64,000 nucleotides of DNA from an uncultured Lachnospiraceae bacterium (GTDB lineage: Bacteria; Bacillota; Clostridia; Lachnospirales; Lachnospiraceae). The notes beneath the pieces are model-generated. The model made no database searches. It was not told the DNA's origin and saw only the letters and a program-made list of their open reading frames with translations. Of the stretch, positions 35,169 through 44,101 are shown in pieces. The translations under genes were made by a program, and so were the position numbers. How positions within the stretch are numbered: position 1 is the stretch's first letter; every line of letters begins with the position of its first letter. Where the stretch lies: positions 1 through 64,000 of the forward strand of contig CATOPL010000008.1 of the NCBI GenBank assembly GCA_951802115.1. The letters run 5' to 3'.

Positions 35169-36314
35169 TCAGCCCAAAACGGCTGTCAAAAGCTTCCGGA
35201 GACAGAAATCCTCCTCTTCTGCTGCCATGTTTTCCATCGCTTCCATATTCGGATCAGAATGTTCCGTCTCCCTGGCATATCGATGTACCAGTTCCACCCG
35301 GTCATGAAACGATAATTTTTTTTCGTTTTCCAGCCATGACGCCATCTGCAGTTCTCTGAGCAGCAGTGTATGCACTACGGCCAGCTTTATCTTACTGAAC
35401 AGATCTCCGTCGTATACTGCTCCGCAGGCATAACAGAACACATAATACACAAGCAGCTGTTCATACTCACACTCCTCTGCAGCTTCCTCATAATTTCTGC
35501 ATGCCTCTTCATAAGCTTCCTGAGAGATCTCCTGATATAAATATTGATCCTGTTTTTTCAGATAATCCCGAAAACCCCGGCGCAAAACTTCCAGTCGATA
35601 CAGTTTCTGCCACAGCTTTCTGCGCTGCGTCCTTTTCTGCACTTCGTTCTCTTTAAACTCTGCAAATTTTTTCTTCGCCGTCTTTAAAAATACCGGACGA
35701 GAATAACGTTTCAGCAGATCATCCACTTCATGAAGCTGCTCCCGGTTGATCCGTTCCTGGAGATCATGAGCCGTAGCAAGAAGAAGCGCCATTCTGAATT
35801 CCAAAGAAAGCTCTCTGTCCTGAATCACTTTATAATAGTAGTCCCGGATCTCATTTAATTTTGTAAACAGAAAGAAATCAAACTGTTCATACTCCTCTTC
35901 CGGTGTTTCCCGATATTCATTCAGAAAGTCCAGTTTTTTCTTCTGCCCAAGTATCATTTTCGCCGCTGCCGGACATGATAAAGACAGAGATATCTCCCGC
36001 AGATTTTCATATTCTTCATAATGCCTGGGATACCTGGTACAGGTTTTGCAGAGCATACCTTCTCCCGCTTCTTTATAAATATCGCAAAGGTTCTCATCAT
36101 TCAGAAAAACACATCGGCCGTTATACTGTTCAAAAGCTTCTTTATCCCAATCTATGGAATTTCTCAGCCTGTTGCCAAAAAAACCCGGATATTTCCGGTA
36201 CTTTTTCAACGATACCGGATCAATGGCTATTCTCCAGCCCTCACAGCAGGTATCGCTGCAGGCGGAAGCCTCACACTGAAAGTCATATAAATACTCCGGA
36301 TACGTATATTCCAT
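35169..36314 (-). CDS. fliB: FliB-like lysine N-methylase family protein
   Basis: The 381-residue protein matches the flagellin lysine-N-methylase family. It has the N-terminal YDFQCEASACSDTCCEGWRIAID cysteine cluster, CVFLNDENLCDIY and GMLCKTCTRYPRHYE. Eight or so clustered cysteines point to a metal or Fe-S centre. The C-terminal two thirds is helical and charged. No flagellin or flagellar gene is nearby, so the target protein is unknown; orphan FliB homologues are frequent in Lachnospiraceae. Confidence 0.8.
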   Translation of the reverse strand: MEYTYPEYLYDFQCEASACSDTCCEGWRIAIDPVSLKKYRKYPGFFGNRLRNSIDWDKEAFEQYNGRCVFLNDENLCDIYKEAGEGMLCKTCTRYPRHYEEYENLREISLSLSCPAAAKMILGQKKKLDFLNEYRETPEEEYEQFDFFLFTKLNEIRDYYYKVIQDRELSLEFRMALLLATAHDLQERINREQLHEVDDLLKRYSRPVFLKTAKKKFAEFKENEVQKRTQRRKLWQKLYRLEVLRRGFRDYLKKQDQYLYQEISQEAYEEACRNYEEAAEECEYEQLLVYYVFCYACGAVYDGDLFSKIKLAVVHTLLLRELQMASWLENEKKLSFHDRVELVHRYARETEHSDPNMEAMENMAAEEEDFCLRKLLTAVLG

Positions 36315-36360
36315 CTGTCATTCTCCTTTCCGTATTTTATCATATTCTTTCTTTTGCATC

Positions 36361-37146
36361 TTACCAGGACATCAGCTCGTAACCGTCCTCCATCACCGCC
36401 ACTGTTACTTCCCACTGAGCAGAAGGCATGCCGTCCTCGGTATAAACGGTCCATCCGTCATCATCATCCACATAGAAATCAGGAGAACCCATATTAATCA
36501 TCGGCTCAATCGTAAACACCATTCCAGGTACCATGATCTCTCCGCTGCCTTTTGCCGCCACATAACTGACCCATGGATCCTCATGGAATTCGAGTCCTGT
36601 TCCATGTCCGCCGATATCCTCAACTACTGAATAGCCCTGACTCCTGGCGTACATATGAACCGCATGACCCATATCTCCAATCGGCCTCCAGGGTTTTACC
36701 TCCAGAAGCCCTACCTGAACCGCTTCTTTTGCCGCCTGTACCAGACGTTTTTTATCGGCACTGACCTCCCCGATACAGAATGTCCGGGAAGCATCAGAAA
36801 AGTATCCCTGGTATATGGTAGAGACATCCACATTAATGATATCCCCTTCTTTTAAAATCGTCTTTTCATCTGGAATCCCATGACAGATCACATGATTCAA
36901 AGAAGTACATACACTTTTGGGGAATCCTTCATAGTTCAAAGGAGCCGGAAACGCCCCCATCTCGATCGTCATCCGATAGACCCACCGGTCAATCTCCTCT
37001 GTGGAAATACCCGCGCGGATATTCTGCTGCACAAAATCCAGAACCGCCGTATTGATCTTCCCGCTCTCCCGGATTCCTTCCAGCTGGCGCCTGCTTTTTA
37101 CCAGAACATTTCCCACTTCCATGATTTTCTTTTTTCTTCGTCTCAT
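36361..37146 (-). CDS. map: Methionine aminopeptidase type I
   Basis: The 261-residue enzyme removes N-terminal Met. The metal ligands are in INVDVSTIYQGYFSDASRTF (two Asp), GHGTGLEFHEDPW (His), FTIEPM (Glu) and QWEVTVAV (Glu); the substrate His is in NHVICHGIPD. It is an extra or sole copy outside the usual secY-adk-map ribosomal cluster. An ATG at 37122 (MEVGNVL) is an alternative start; neither has a strong ribosome binding site. Confidence 0.94.
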   Translation of the reverse strand: MRRRKKKIMEVGNVLVKSRRQLEGIRESGKINTAVLDFVQQNIRAGISTEEIDRWVYRMTIEMGAFPAPLNYEGFPKSVCTSLNHVICHGIPDEKTILKEGDIINVDVSTIYQGYFSDASRTFCIGEVSADKKRLVQAAKEAVQVGLLEVKPWRPIGDMGHAVHMYARSQGYSVVEDIGGHGTGLEFHEDPWVSYVAAKGSGEIMVPGMVFTIEPMINMGSPDFYVDDDDGWTVYTEDGMPSAQWEVTVAVMEDGYELMSW

Positions 37147-37189
37147 ATATCCAGATCAACACCTCGTCATCCTTATGAATTTTCTGTTT

Positions 37190-37717
37190 TCACAGGCGGG
37201 TAACCTTCCTTGCAAAAACTGCCCCTATGGAATCTCTGTAAATACTGTGATATTCGTCAAATGTGACCGGCTTCCCGTCAGTCAGCACCTCCATGGGAAC
37301 TTTAAAAACACATGCACAGATTCCTGTCTCCCTCATGCCGTTTTTCAGATAAAAATTCTTTCTTCGTATACGCTCTTTCTGATTGGGGGCCTCTTCATCC
37401 AGAAGCTCAATCTCCAAAAGAAATCTGCGGTCCTGATACCGTTTTTTCAAAAGCTTTAATGCCCTGGAACCATAGTTCTTTCCCCTGTGATCACGGGCAA
37501 TGGCAAAATAATCCAACAGTACCATATCCTGATGCAATACAGTGACCGCCAGACCCACCGGCTGCTTCTTTTCAAAAATCACCAGCAGCTCCATCACTCC
37601 CTGCCCGGCTTTCATCTTCATAATTCCAAACGGTTTCCGCTCCGATTTAGGAAAAGCCTCCAGATAGGTTCTTTTCATCCACCGAAGCGCTCTTCGGTCT
37701 GCCTGTCTGATCTCCAT
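37190..37717 (-). CDS. GNAT-family N-acetyltransferase
   Basis: A 175-residue GNAT protein. The acetyl-CoA pyrophosphate loop is RDHRGKNYGSRALKLL, following the strand LLDYFAIA; the C-terminal NFYLKNGMRETGI is the usual motif B. Substrate unknown. It may be cotranscribed with map, 43 nt downstream. Confidence 0.85.
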   Translation of the reverse strand: MEIRQADRRALRWMKRTYLEAFPKSERKPFGIMKMKAGQGVMELLVIFEKKQPVGLAVTVLHQDMVLLDYFAIARDHRGKNYGSRALKLLKKRYQDRRFLLEIELLDEEAPNQKERIRRKNFYLKNGMRETGICACVFKVPMEVLTDGKPVTFDEYHSIYRDSIGAVFARKVTRL

Positions 37718-37748
37718 TCTGTTTTTCCTTTCAATATCCTGCCTGCTG

Positions 37749-38855
37749 TCACATTTTCCTGTTCATCCGTTTTCTGATCATTTCCGTCAGCTCCGATATG
37801 CCTTCTCCTGTCCGCGCAGACATATAAATCCGGTCATTCCGTATAACCGGGAGTTCCGTCTCCATGCATTTGTCAGCTTTATTATACACATAAATAACCG
37901 GAATATCTCCTGCTCCCAGCTCTTTCAGAGTCTCCTCTGTCACTTTTCGCTGCGTTCGAAAAGATTCATCCGCATAATCCAGCACATGCAGCAGCAAATC
38001 AGCTTCTTTCGCTTCTTCCAGCGTAGAGCGAAAAGCTTTGACCAGACCTGCCGGAAGCTGATGAATAAAACCTACCGTATCGGACAAGAGAAAGTCCTCT
38101 CCCTGACCGGTACTGATTCTGCGTACTGTCGTATCCAGTGTTGCAAACAGCATATCTTTTTCCAGAACTTTCTTCGACGCATCCCGCGTATACCGGTCCA
38201 GCACTTTATTCATCAGTGTAGACTTTCCCGCATTTGTATAGCCTACCAGAGCCACTCTGGGAAGTTGGCTTCCCCGGCGTCTTTTTCTCTGCGTTTCACG
38301 CTCTTTTGCCACCTGTTCAAGTTCCCGGCGAAGTTCAGCCATCCTTTTTTCAATACGGCGCCGATCCAGTTCCAGTTTTTTCTCCCCTGAACCTTTATTG
38401 GCAAACCCGCTTCCTCCACCCTGACGGCTCAGAGTCCGATGCATACCTGTCAATCGCGGCAGTATATACTGCAGTCTTGCCGACTCTACCTGCAGTTTTG
38501 CTTCTCTCGTTTTTGCCCGCACTGCAAAAATCTCCAAAATTAATGTCGTCCGGTCCAGAATCGGATATTCCAGTAAATCCTGCAGATTTCGAAGCTGAGT
38601 CGGAGTCAGGGAACGGTCAAAAATCAGCACATCGATCTCTTCCGTCTCCAGATATGCTTTAATTTCCAGAAGCTTTCCTTTTCCCATATAAAGTGACTGG
38701 TGAATTTTCGACAGCTTCTGTGTCACCCTCCCTGCCGGCACCATATCGCAGGCCTCTGCCAGACTGCCAAGCTCCTGCATGGAACGTTCAAAATCTTCTC
38801 CGTCATGCAGATCCGCTCCAATTAAAAGCGCACGCTCTTTCGTTTCTCTTTCCAT
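37749..38855 (-). CDS. hflX: GTPase HflX
   Basis: The 368-residue Obg-HflX family GTPase splits stalled ribosomes. It has the N-terminal HflX domain (VLIFDRSLTPTQLRNLQDLL, GMHRTLSRQGGG), a basic coiled coil, then the G domain: G1 GYTNAGKST, G2 FATLDTTVR, G3 DTVGFI, G4 NKAD and G5 SARTGEG. It follows the DUF362 gene by 12 nt. Confidence 0.94.
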   Translation of the reverse strand: MERETKERALLIGADLHDGEDFERSMQELGSLAEACDMVPAGRVTQKLSKIHQSLYMGKGKLLEIKAYLETEEIDVLIFDRSLTPTQLRNLQDLLEYPILDRTTLILEIFAVRAKTREAKLQVESARLQYILPRLTGMHRTLSRQGGGSGFANKGSGEKKLELDRRRIEKRMAELRRELEQVAKERETQRKRRRGSQLPRVALVGYTNAGKSTLMNKVLDRYTRDASKKVLEKDMLFATLDTTVRRISTGQGEDFLLSDTVGFIHQLPAGLVKAFRSTLEEAKEADLLLHVLDYADESFRTQRKVTEETLKELGAGDIPVIYVYNKADKCMETELPVIRNDRIYMSARTGEGISELTEMIRKRMNRKM

Positions 38856-38867
38856 TTTTTTATTCTA

Positions 38868-39989
38868 TCACATTTCATCAGATTTGGGCAGGCCATTTCT
38901 GCATAAATATGTCTTCAGAAATTCATAGATCTCCTGTTCCGTCGGCGGACATCCTTTTAAACTGTGCTGAAAATCTTTTGTACAATTTCCAACCCCCAGT
39001 TTTCCTGTCTTCCCCCTGAAACCCTGCCCAATACATATTTTATCCGTAAAATCCCGAAGAAGCCCTTCCTGTTCCAGAATATCAAGCGCCGGAATCAGAT
39101 AACCATAGCAGGCACTGCAGGAATCTACTTCTTCCGCCAGCTCTGCCAGTTTCATCACTCTCCTGATGTCCGGCAGCTGATCCTGCCGCCCTTTTGTATT
39201 CAGCTCATGCACGACCGCCGCACCAAGGTCCGCATGACCGCTCCCAAGCGCCTCTGCCATACCTATATAGGGCACTTCTTCTGTCTGATACTGAAGGAGG
39301 CTGCACACATATGCGTCGCACAATACCGGATCTGCAGCCGCAAACATCCGGTTCATTATTGTCGGATTCCCTCCGTCCTCAAAACTCAGATCACCGCAGA
39401 TACTGTCCACAAGAATAAAATCCTGGCGAATCCCCCGGGACAGATGCGCGATCGGTCTGTGCAGTCCCATAGTATGAAAACGCCGTTTCTCCGAATTCGG
39501 CAGCAACCCCTTCATATTTTTCAGTGCACAGGTAATGCGGGTCTGACAGTGTCCTTTCATCACAGGCACATTGATCATAAAATCCACATCATATGCACAT
39601 TTACAGATATGAAGTTTCATGCCTGCGCAGTCCACCGGCACGGAATCTTCTTTCTGTGCGTCAACCAGCTTCACACCATACCGTTCTGCCAGCTCCTCAT
39701 ATCCGCATATTTTAAACGCTTCGGCAGTACATCCTCCGACCCATGAACCTTCCATAACCGTCAGATCCTCAAATCCATGCTCCTGAAGAAAACAGATCAG
39801 TCCTTCCACTACTTCCGGATGCGTCGTCGCTCCTTCGGACGCGGGTACGGCAGAAACCAGATTAGGTTTAATCCCAATGCGTTTCCTTCTGTCCCCGATC
39901 CGCCCGGCCAGGTCGGCTTCTTCCAGAAGCTTTCCGGTCATCTTTCTATAGTCTGTTCCGTAGATCACCAGAATCTCATTTTTTTTCAT
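38868..39989 (-). CDS. DUF362 domain-containing protein
   Basis: The 373-residue protein carries DUF362 features: IGIKPNLVSAVPASEGATTHPEVVEGLI, VMEGSW, NVPVMKGHCQTRITCALKNMKGLLP, and LVDSI in the middle. The C-terminal part has cysteines (SCSACYGYLIPAL, CIGQGF...GNCTKDF...GCPP) that may bind a cluster, but no ferredoxin CxxCxxCxxxC motif. Function unknown; some relatives are iron-sulfur proteins. The start at 39989 has GAGG 7 nt upstream; the longer frame has none. Confidence 0.8.
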   Translation of the reverse strand: MKKNEILVIYGTDYRKMTGKLLEEADLAGRIGDRRKRIGIKPNLVSAVPASEGATTHPEVVEGLICFLQEHGFEDLTVMEGSWVGGCTAEAFKICGYEELAERYGVKLVDAQKEDSVPVDCAGMKLHICKCAYDVDFMINVPVMKGHCQTRITCALKNMKGLLPNSEKRRFHTMGLHRPIAHLSRGIRQDFILVDSICGDLSFEDGGNPTIMNRMFAAADPVLCDAYVCSLLQYQTEEVPYIGMAEALGSGHADLGAAVVHELNTKGRQDQLPDIRRVMKLAELAEEVDSCSACYGYLIPALDILEQEGLLRDFTDKICIGQGFRGKTGKLGVGNCTKDFQHSLKGCPPTEQEIYEFLKTYLCRNGLPKSDEM

Positions 39990-40045
39990 AACTGTCCTCT
40001 TTTCTTTTTTCCTATCATAACAGCATCTGCCGGAAAAGGCAAAAC

Positions 40046-40072
40046 AGAGAGCCACTTCATCAGCAGCTCTCT
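40046..40072 (-). terminator. Terminator after fprA
   Basis: AGAGAGC pairs with GCTCTCT; on the minus strand TGTTTTG follows. It lies 17 nt beyond the fprA stop. Confidence 0.55.
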
Positions 40073-40088
40073 CTTCTTATCCGCAAAA

Positions 40089-41255
40089 TCAGGATGCCAG
40101 CAGCGCATCTGCCAGCGCATTCAGTTCTTCCAGGTTTTTCTCACTCATGGAAGATTTGATCGTCACAACATCGCCCACCAGTTCTACATTCTTCATACCT
40201 TCCAGATAAGCTTTCATAAGCTTCCCTGCCATAGGCGCCCAGGTTCCATTCTCCACGATAGCCGCCTTGCGGTTCTGGAAATTCTTAATCTTCAAATGAT
40301 ACAGAAAGTCTTCCATACACGGGAACAGACTTGCATCATAGGTTGCACCTGCAAGCACCAGCCGGTCGTAGCGGTATGCACAGGAAACCGCCTCCGCCAT
40401 ATCGTCTCTTGCCAGATCAAAGAACACCACGTTCTCTGCTCCTTTTTCTTTCAGGATCTCTACAAATTTCTGCATCGCTCTCTTCGTATTGCCATGAATC
40501 GAAGCACACGCTACCACAATCCCCTTTTCTTCCGGCTCATAAGAAGACCATGTCAGATATTTCCCGATATAATATCCCAGATTTTCTTTCAGAATAGGAC
40601 CGTGCAGCGGACAGATCATGGCAATATCCAGCGTTGCCGCCTTCTTAAGAAGCGCCTGCACCTGCGCGCCATATTTACCGACAATATTGATAAAATAACG
40701 TCTTGCCTCGTCTGTCCACTCTTCTTCTGCATCCAATGCACCGAACTTGCCGAATCCGTCCGCTGAGAACAACACTTTTTCAGACTGCTCATACGTAACC
40801 ATAGCTTCCGGCCAGTGCACCATCGGCGCCAGGAAAAACTGCAGTGTATGACTTCCAAGCGTAAGTGTATCGCCTTCCTTCACCGCAATGGTACGATCTG
40901 TCAGATCAAAGTCAAAAAACTGCGGCAGCATGGTAAATACTTTCGCATTGCTGACCAGCTTCATTTTCGGGTATTTCTCCGCGATCTTCTGGATATTACC
41001 CGCATGATCCGGTTCCATATGGTTGATAACCAGATAATCAGGCTCTCTTCCGGCCAGCACCTCTTCCACTTTGTCCAGCCATTCCTGCGTCACTCTGGGA
41101 TCCGTCGTATCCATCACCGCGATTTTCTCATCCATAATCACATAAGAATTATAAGATACCCCGTTCGGTACATGATACTGGCTCTCAAACAAATCGATCG
41201 ACCGGTCATCGCAGCCTACATATAAGATTGATTCCGTAACTGTTGTGTCTTTCAT
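40089..41255 (-). CDS. fprA: FprA-type flavodiiron protein (oxygen reductase)
   Basis: A 388-residue A-type flavoprotein. The N-terminal MBL-like domain has the di-iron ligands HMEPDHAGN, the His region MVHWPEAMVTY with SADGFG, and CPLHGPIL; the C-terminal flavodoxin domain starts near residue 250 (VVACASIHGNTKRAM) and binds FMN. It reduces O2 (or NO) to water using rubredoxin, encoded 850 nt upstream. It overlaps the Crp/Fnr gene by 1 nt, so the regulator and enzyme are co-expressed. Confidence 0.94.
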   Translation of the reverse strand: MKDTTVTESILYVGCDDRSIDLFESQYHVPNGVSYNSYVIMDEKIAVMDTTDPRVTQEWLDKVEEVLAGREPDYLVINHMEPDHAGNIQKIAEKYPKMKLVSNAKVFTMLPQFFDFDLTDRTIAVKEGDTLTLGSHTLQFFLAPMVHWPEAMVTYEQSEKVLFSADGFGKFGALDAEEEWTDEARRYFINIVGKYGAQVQALLKKAATLDIAMICPLHGPILKENLGYYIGKYLTWSSYEPEEKGIVVACASIHGNTKRAMQKFVEILKEKGAENVVFFDLARDDMAEAVSCAYRYDRLVLAGATYDASLFPCMEDFLYHLKIKNFQNRKAAIVENGTWAPMAGKLMKAYLEGMKNVELVGDVVTIKSSMSEKNLEELNALADALLAS

Positions 41256-41932
41256 TACTCATCCTCCATAATCTTTTCAAGTTCTTCCATATGATCAATC
41301 CAGACAGTCTTTCCTTCTATCCGGATAATTCCTTTACTTCTCATTTCTGCCATACTCCTGGACAAAGACGGTCTTGTCACTCCCAGATAATCCGCAAGCT
41401 CCTCCCGGTTCATATCCATCTCCACTTTCTTCTGACCGCGGCTCATATCCATCAGCCAGAGAGCAAGTTTTTGTTTCAGTGTCGTATTTGTGACAATATG
41501 GAGTTTCTTCGTCATCTGCAGGTTATTCTTTGTCTGGATATCCAGCAGATTACGAATTACGCTTTTATGGTGTTCGCATGCATTATGGCAGACTCCATAT
41601 ATAAAATGACACGGCAGCAGCAGCACACAGGACGGTTTTACCGCCAGCGCCTCATACCAGTAATATTCATTCTCTGAAGAAGAAAAATGTCCGCCAAATA
41701 CTTCCAGCTCTTTCACCTGAAACAAAAGATTTCTTTTTCCGGAAGGCAGATGCTTGGCAATCTGCACTTTTCCTTCCACCAGAAGATACAGATACTTTGG
41801 CCTGTCATTTTCTCCAAATATCAGACTGCCGGCCGGATAGTCCCGAAACTGCGCCCGGGAACACTCCAGCATACGCCCCGCTTCTTCTCTGGATATCTGT
41901 CCGAACAATGGACTCTGCAAATAGTCATTCAT
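41255..41932 (-). CDS. Crp/Fnr-family transcriptional regulator
   Basis: The 225-residue regulator has a cyclic-nucleotide-binding-like N-terminal beta barrel (FRDYPAGSLIFGENDRPKYLYLLVEGKVQIAK) and a C-terminal winged helix (MNREELADYLGVTRPSLSRSMAEMRSKGIIRIEG). Cysteines at CHFIYGVCHNACEHH in the dimerisation helix could act in redox or cluster sensing, though their spacing does not match classical FNR. Coupling with fprA and proximity to rubredoxin suggest control of oxygen defence. Confidence 0.9.
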   Translation of the reverse strand: MNDYLQSPLFGQISREEAGRMLECSRAQFRDYPAGSLIFGENDRPKYLYLLVEGKVQIAKHLPSGKRNLLFQVKELEVFGGHFSSSENEYYWYEALAVKPSCVLLLPCHFIYGVCHNACEHHKSVIRNLLDIQTKNNLQMTKKLHIVTNTTLKQKLALWLMDMSRGQKKVEMDMNREELADYLGVTRPSLSRSMAEMRSKGIIRIEGKTVWIDHMEELEKIMEDE

Positions 41933-42047
41933 ATGTATTCCTGTTTCTTAATTCATAATCCAGAATATTTTTGGAAACTGCTTTCCGACAGACCAGCCGC
42001 CCGGCGGAATATGCTTTTAAACACGAGTCAGAAAACAGGGGTGCCAT

Positions 42048-42080
42048 AAAACGCAGTCCCGTTTTTTGTGACTGCATTTT
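42048..42080 (-). terminator. Terminator after rubredoxin
   Basis: AAAACGCAGTC pairs with GACTGCATTTT (one G-T pair) around an 11-nt loop. On the minus strand the stem ends in GTTTTATGG. It lies 20 nt beyond the rubredoxin stop. Confidence 0.6.
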
Positions 42081-42084
42081 ACAA

Positions 42085-42094
42085 CCCCCCCCCC
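42085..42094. repeat. Homopolymer of ten C residues
   Basis: Ten consecutive C on the plus strand just beyond the rubredoxin stop codon. Long G/C tracts can vary in length by slippage. Here it lies outside coding sequence, in the 3' untranslated part of the rubredoxin transcript. Confidence 0.9.
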
Positions 42095-42100
42095 ATTTTC

Positions 42101-42259
42101 TTAAGCTTCTGCGAAATCTTCCTTACCTACTCCGCAGATCGGGCAAACCCAGTCTTCCGGAAGATCTTCAAAGGCTGTTCCCGGAGCAATCCCGTTATCC
42201 GGATCGCCGACTTCCGGATCATACTCATAACCGCATGGCTCACATACATATTTTTTCAT
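42101..42259 (-). CDS. Rubredoxin
   Basis: This 52-residue protein is short and easily missed. Its four iron-binding cysteines form two CxxC loops: [11 protein letters not shown] near the N-terminus and [14 protein letters not shown] near the C-terminus. The intervening [20 protein letters not shown] is typical. It passes single electrons to acceptors such as the flavodiiron protein encoded downstream. GGAGG lies 6 nt before the ATG, and a consensus promoter precedes it. Confidence 0.97.
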   Translation of the reverse strand: MKKYVCEPCGYEYDPEVGDPDNGIAPGTAFEDLPEDWVCPICGVGKEDFAEA

Positions 42260-42312
42260 GATGTACCTCCATATTCCTTTTTTATTGCTATTAGATTACC
42301 CTTTATTCGCAT

Positions 42313-42341
42313 ATTATACCGTAACAAATGTTACTTGTCAA
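42313..42341 (-). promoter_or_regulatory. Consensus sigma-A promoter of rubredoxin with spacer palindrome
   Basis: Minus-strand TTGACA (42336-42341), 17-nt spacer, and TATAAT (42313-42318) give a perfect consensus match. The spacer contains GTAAC-aaat-GTTAC (42321-42334), a symmetrical element that could be the operator of a dimeric regulator such as the nearby Crp/Fnr protein. Confidence 0.8.
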
Positions 42342-42375
42342 AAATTTCCTTAAATTAATCCGGCAGAATCCTGCT

Positions 42376-43077
42376 CTACAGATTCCCTTCTTCAATCATA
42401 TTACGGATTTCCTGCATTCTCAGATCCACTTTACTGATCACATCTGCACATTTACGCAATTCCTCCACAATCAATTCCGGATTTTTGACATTCTTTTTGT
42501 ATTTTAATTTATGGTCCAGACTCGCCCAGAAATCCATCGCAATGGTCCGAAACTGCACTTCCACCCGCATATATTTTTTTTCGCTGGACAAAAAGATTGG
42601 TATCTGAATAATCAGATGAAGACTCCGATAGCCGTTTTTCTTCGGCTTCTTAATGTAATCCTTGATCTTTAAAACTTCCAGATCATCCTGCGCCGACAGC
42701 ATGGAAGCAAGATAATAAATATCTTCCACAAATGAACAGATAACCCGGACTCCTGCCACATCATTTAATTTTTCCTCAATGCTTTTTACAGACAGCTCAT
42801 ATCCTTTCCGGTTCATTTTTTCCAGGATACTTGCAGGCTCTTTCACCCGACTTTCGATCAGTTCGATCGGATTGCGCTCATGTTCCAGCGAAAATTCCTC
42901 ATTCAGCACATGCAGTTTTGTTTCAATCTCACGAATGGCACAGCGATACTGCATCAGCAGAGTCGTAAACGGACGGATCCTGTTGGAAAGTTCCACCGGT
43001 TCATCTCCTGCCATCTGTCCCAGCAGCTCCATGGTTTCTGTCTCTCCTATGCCGATCAACTCATTTTTTTCTTTCAT
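42376..43077 (-). CDS. Small alarmone synthetase (RelA/SpoT synthetase domain)
   Basis: The 233-residue protein is a stand-alone (p)ppGpp synthetase of the RelQ/YjbM type, without hydrolase or TGS domains. Motifs are DVAGVRVICSFVEDIYYLASML, KPKKNGYRSLHLII, and VEVQFRTIAMDFWASLDHKLKYKK. It is expected to transfer pyrophosphate from ATP to GDP or GTP under stress. It overlaps the preceding nitrilase-family gene by 17 nt. Confidence 0.93.
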   Translation of the reverse strand: MKEKNELIGIGETETMELLGQMAGDEPVELSNRIRPFTTLLMQYRCAIREIETKLHVLNEEFSLEHERNPIELIESRVKEPASILEKMNRKGYELSVKSIEEKLNDVAGVRVICSFVEDIYYLASMLSAQDDLEVLKIKDYIKKPKKNGYRSLHLIIQIPIFLSSEKKYMRVEVQFRTIAMDFWASLDHKLKYKKNVKNPELIVEELRKCADVISKVDLRMQEIRNMIEEGNL

Positions 43078-43882
43078 AACTTTGTGTCTCTTCCTGTAGT
43101 TTCTTATATAATACTTCCCTTCGGTCCTCTTTCACCGGAAAACATTCTCTGTATCTGCGTACGTCATTCTGCAATTCATAGATGAACACCCGCTCCTGCG
43201 CACAGCATCCTGAGAGACAGATCGCATCTTTTTTAAGCTTGGTCCCATCCGGCGCATACAGCCTTGAATCTCCTGAATAAAACAGATCTCCCATTTCCCC
43301 GGCGCAGTTGATTCCCGCCACATATACCATATTTTCTATGGCCCGCGCCTTCAAAAGACTCTTCCAGTGTCCGCTTCTTGCTGCCGGCCAGTTTGCAGGT
43401 ACCAGAATCAAATCCGCTTTACGGGACAGAATCTGAAATGGCTCCGGGAAACGCAGATCATAGCAAATCTGCACTCCAATGCAGAATCCTCCCAGTTCAC
43501 AGTGAAAAAGGTGATCTCCTCCACGAAAATATTCTGCTTCTCCGCCCAGACGAAACGGATGTAGTTTAACAAAGTCCAGCACTATTCCTTCCGGCGCTAC
43601 AATCGAATAGTGATTTTCACAAATTTCCCCCTCATCTTTCACCCAGCCCACTCCGACAGCCGTGCGATACTTCTCTGCCAGACGCTGTATCTGTTCTAGC
43701 GATTCTCCCTGTTTCTCCTTTATCTTCTCCACGTTCATGGAAAATCCGGTCAGACTCATTTCAGGAAGGAGAAACAGGTCTGTCTTTCTCTCTGACAACA
43801 GTTCCAGATATGCTTCCACTTTCTTAAGATTGGCTTTTTTATCTTCCCATTGTATCTGTAATTGTCCAAGCGCCACCCTCAT
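43061..43882 (-). CDS. Carbon-nitrogen hydrolase (nitrilase superfamily)
   Basis: The 273-residue amidase-fold protein has the Glu-Lys-Cys triad: LFLLPEMSLTGFS, FVKLHPFRLGGE and GVQICYDLRFPE. The closest subfamily by pattern is the omega-amidase/YafV type that hydrolyses 2-oxoglutaramate-like amides; this is a judgement by eye. The start at 43882 has GGAGG 9 nt upstream; the longer frame begins in the intergenic region. It precedes the alarmone synthetase gene with overlap. Confidence 0.85.
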   Translation of the reverse strand: MRVALGQLQIQWEDKKANLKKVEAYLELLSERKTDLFLLPEMSLTGFSMNVEKIKEKQGESLEQIQRLAEKYRTAVGVGWVKDEGEICENHYSIVAPEGIVLDFVKLHPFRLGGEAEYFRGGDHLFHCELGGFCIGVQICYDLRFPEPFQILSRKADLILVPANWPAARSGHWKSLLKARAIENMVYVAGINCAGEMGDLFYSGDSRLYAPDGTKLKKDAICLSGCCAQERVFIYELQNDVRRYRECFPVKEDRREVLYKKLQEETQSYERKK

Positions 43883-44043
43883 TTTCCACACCTCCGCTTT
43901 TATTTTACACGAAAATTTGTCATTTGTCGATTTTTTAACACAAATTTTATATAATTTCAGCACCTGCCGTCGCTTTTCCCCGGCCAGTCTGCAGACTGCT
44001 GCGGGTATGGCCGATTGTCATTCATTTCATTTGCAACATCGTT

Positions 44044-44072
44044 TTGCAAAAGAGTCCCCGTTGTGATATACT
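44044..44072 (+). promoter_or_regulatory. Promoter of asnA-greA
   Basis: TTGCAA (44044-44049), 17-nt spacer and TATACT (44067-44072), 30 nt before the asnA start. Confidence 0.6.
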
Positions 44073-44101
44073 ATGGAAGAATTTGATATGGAGGAAAGTA
44101 C

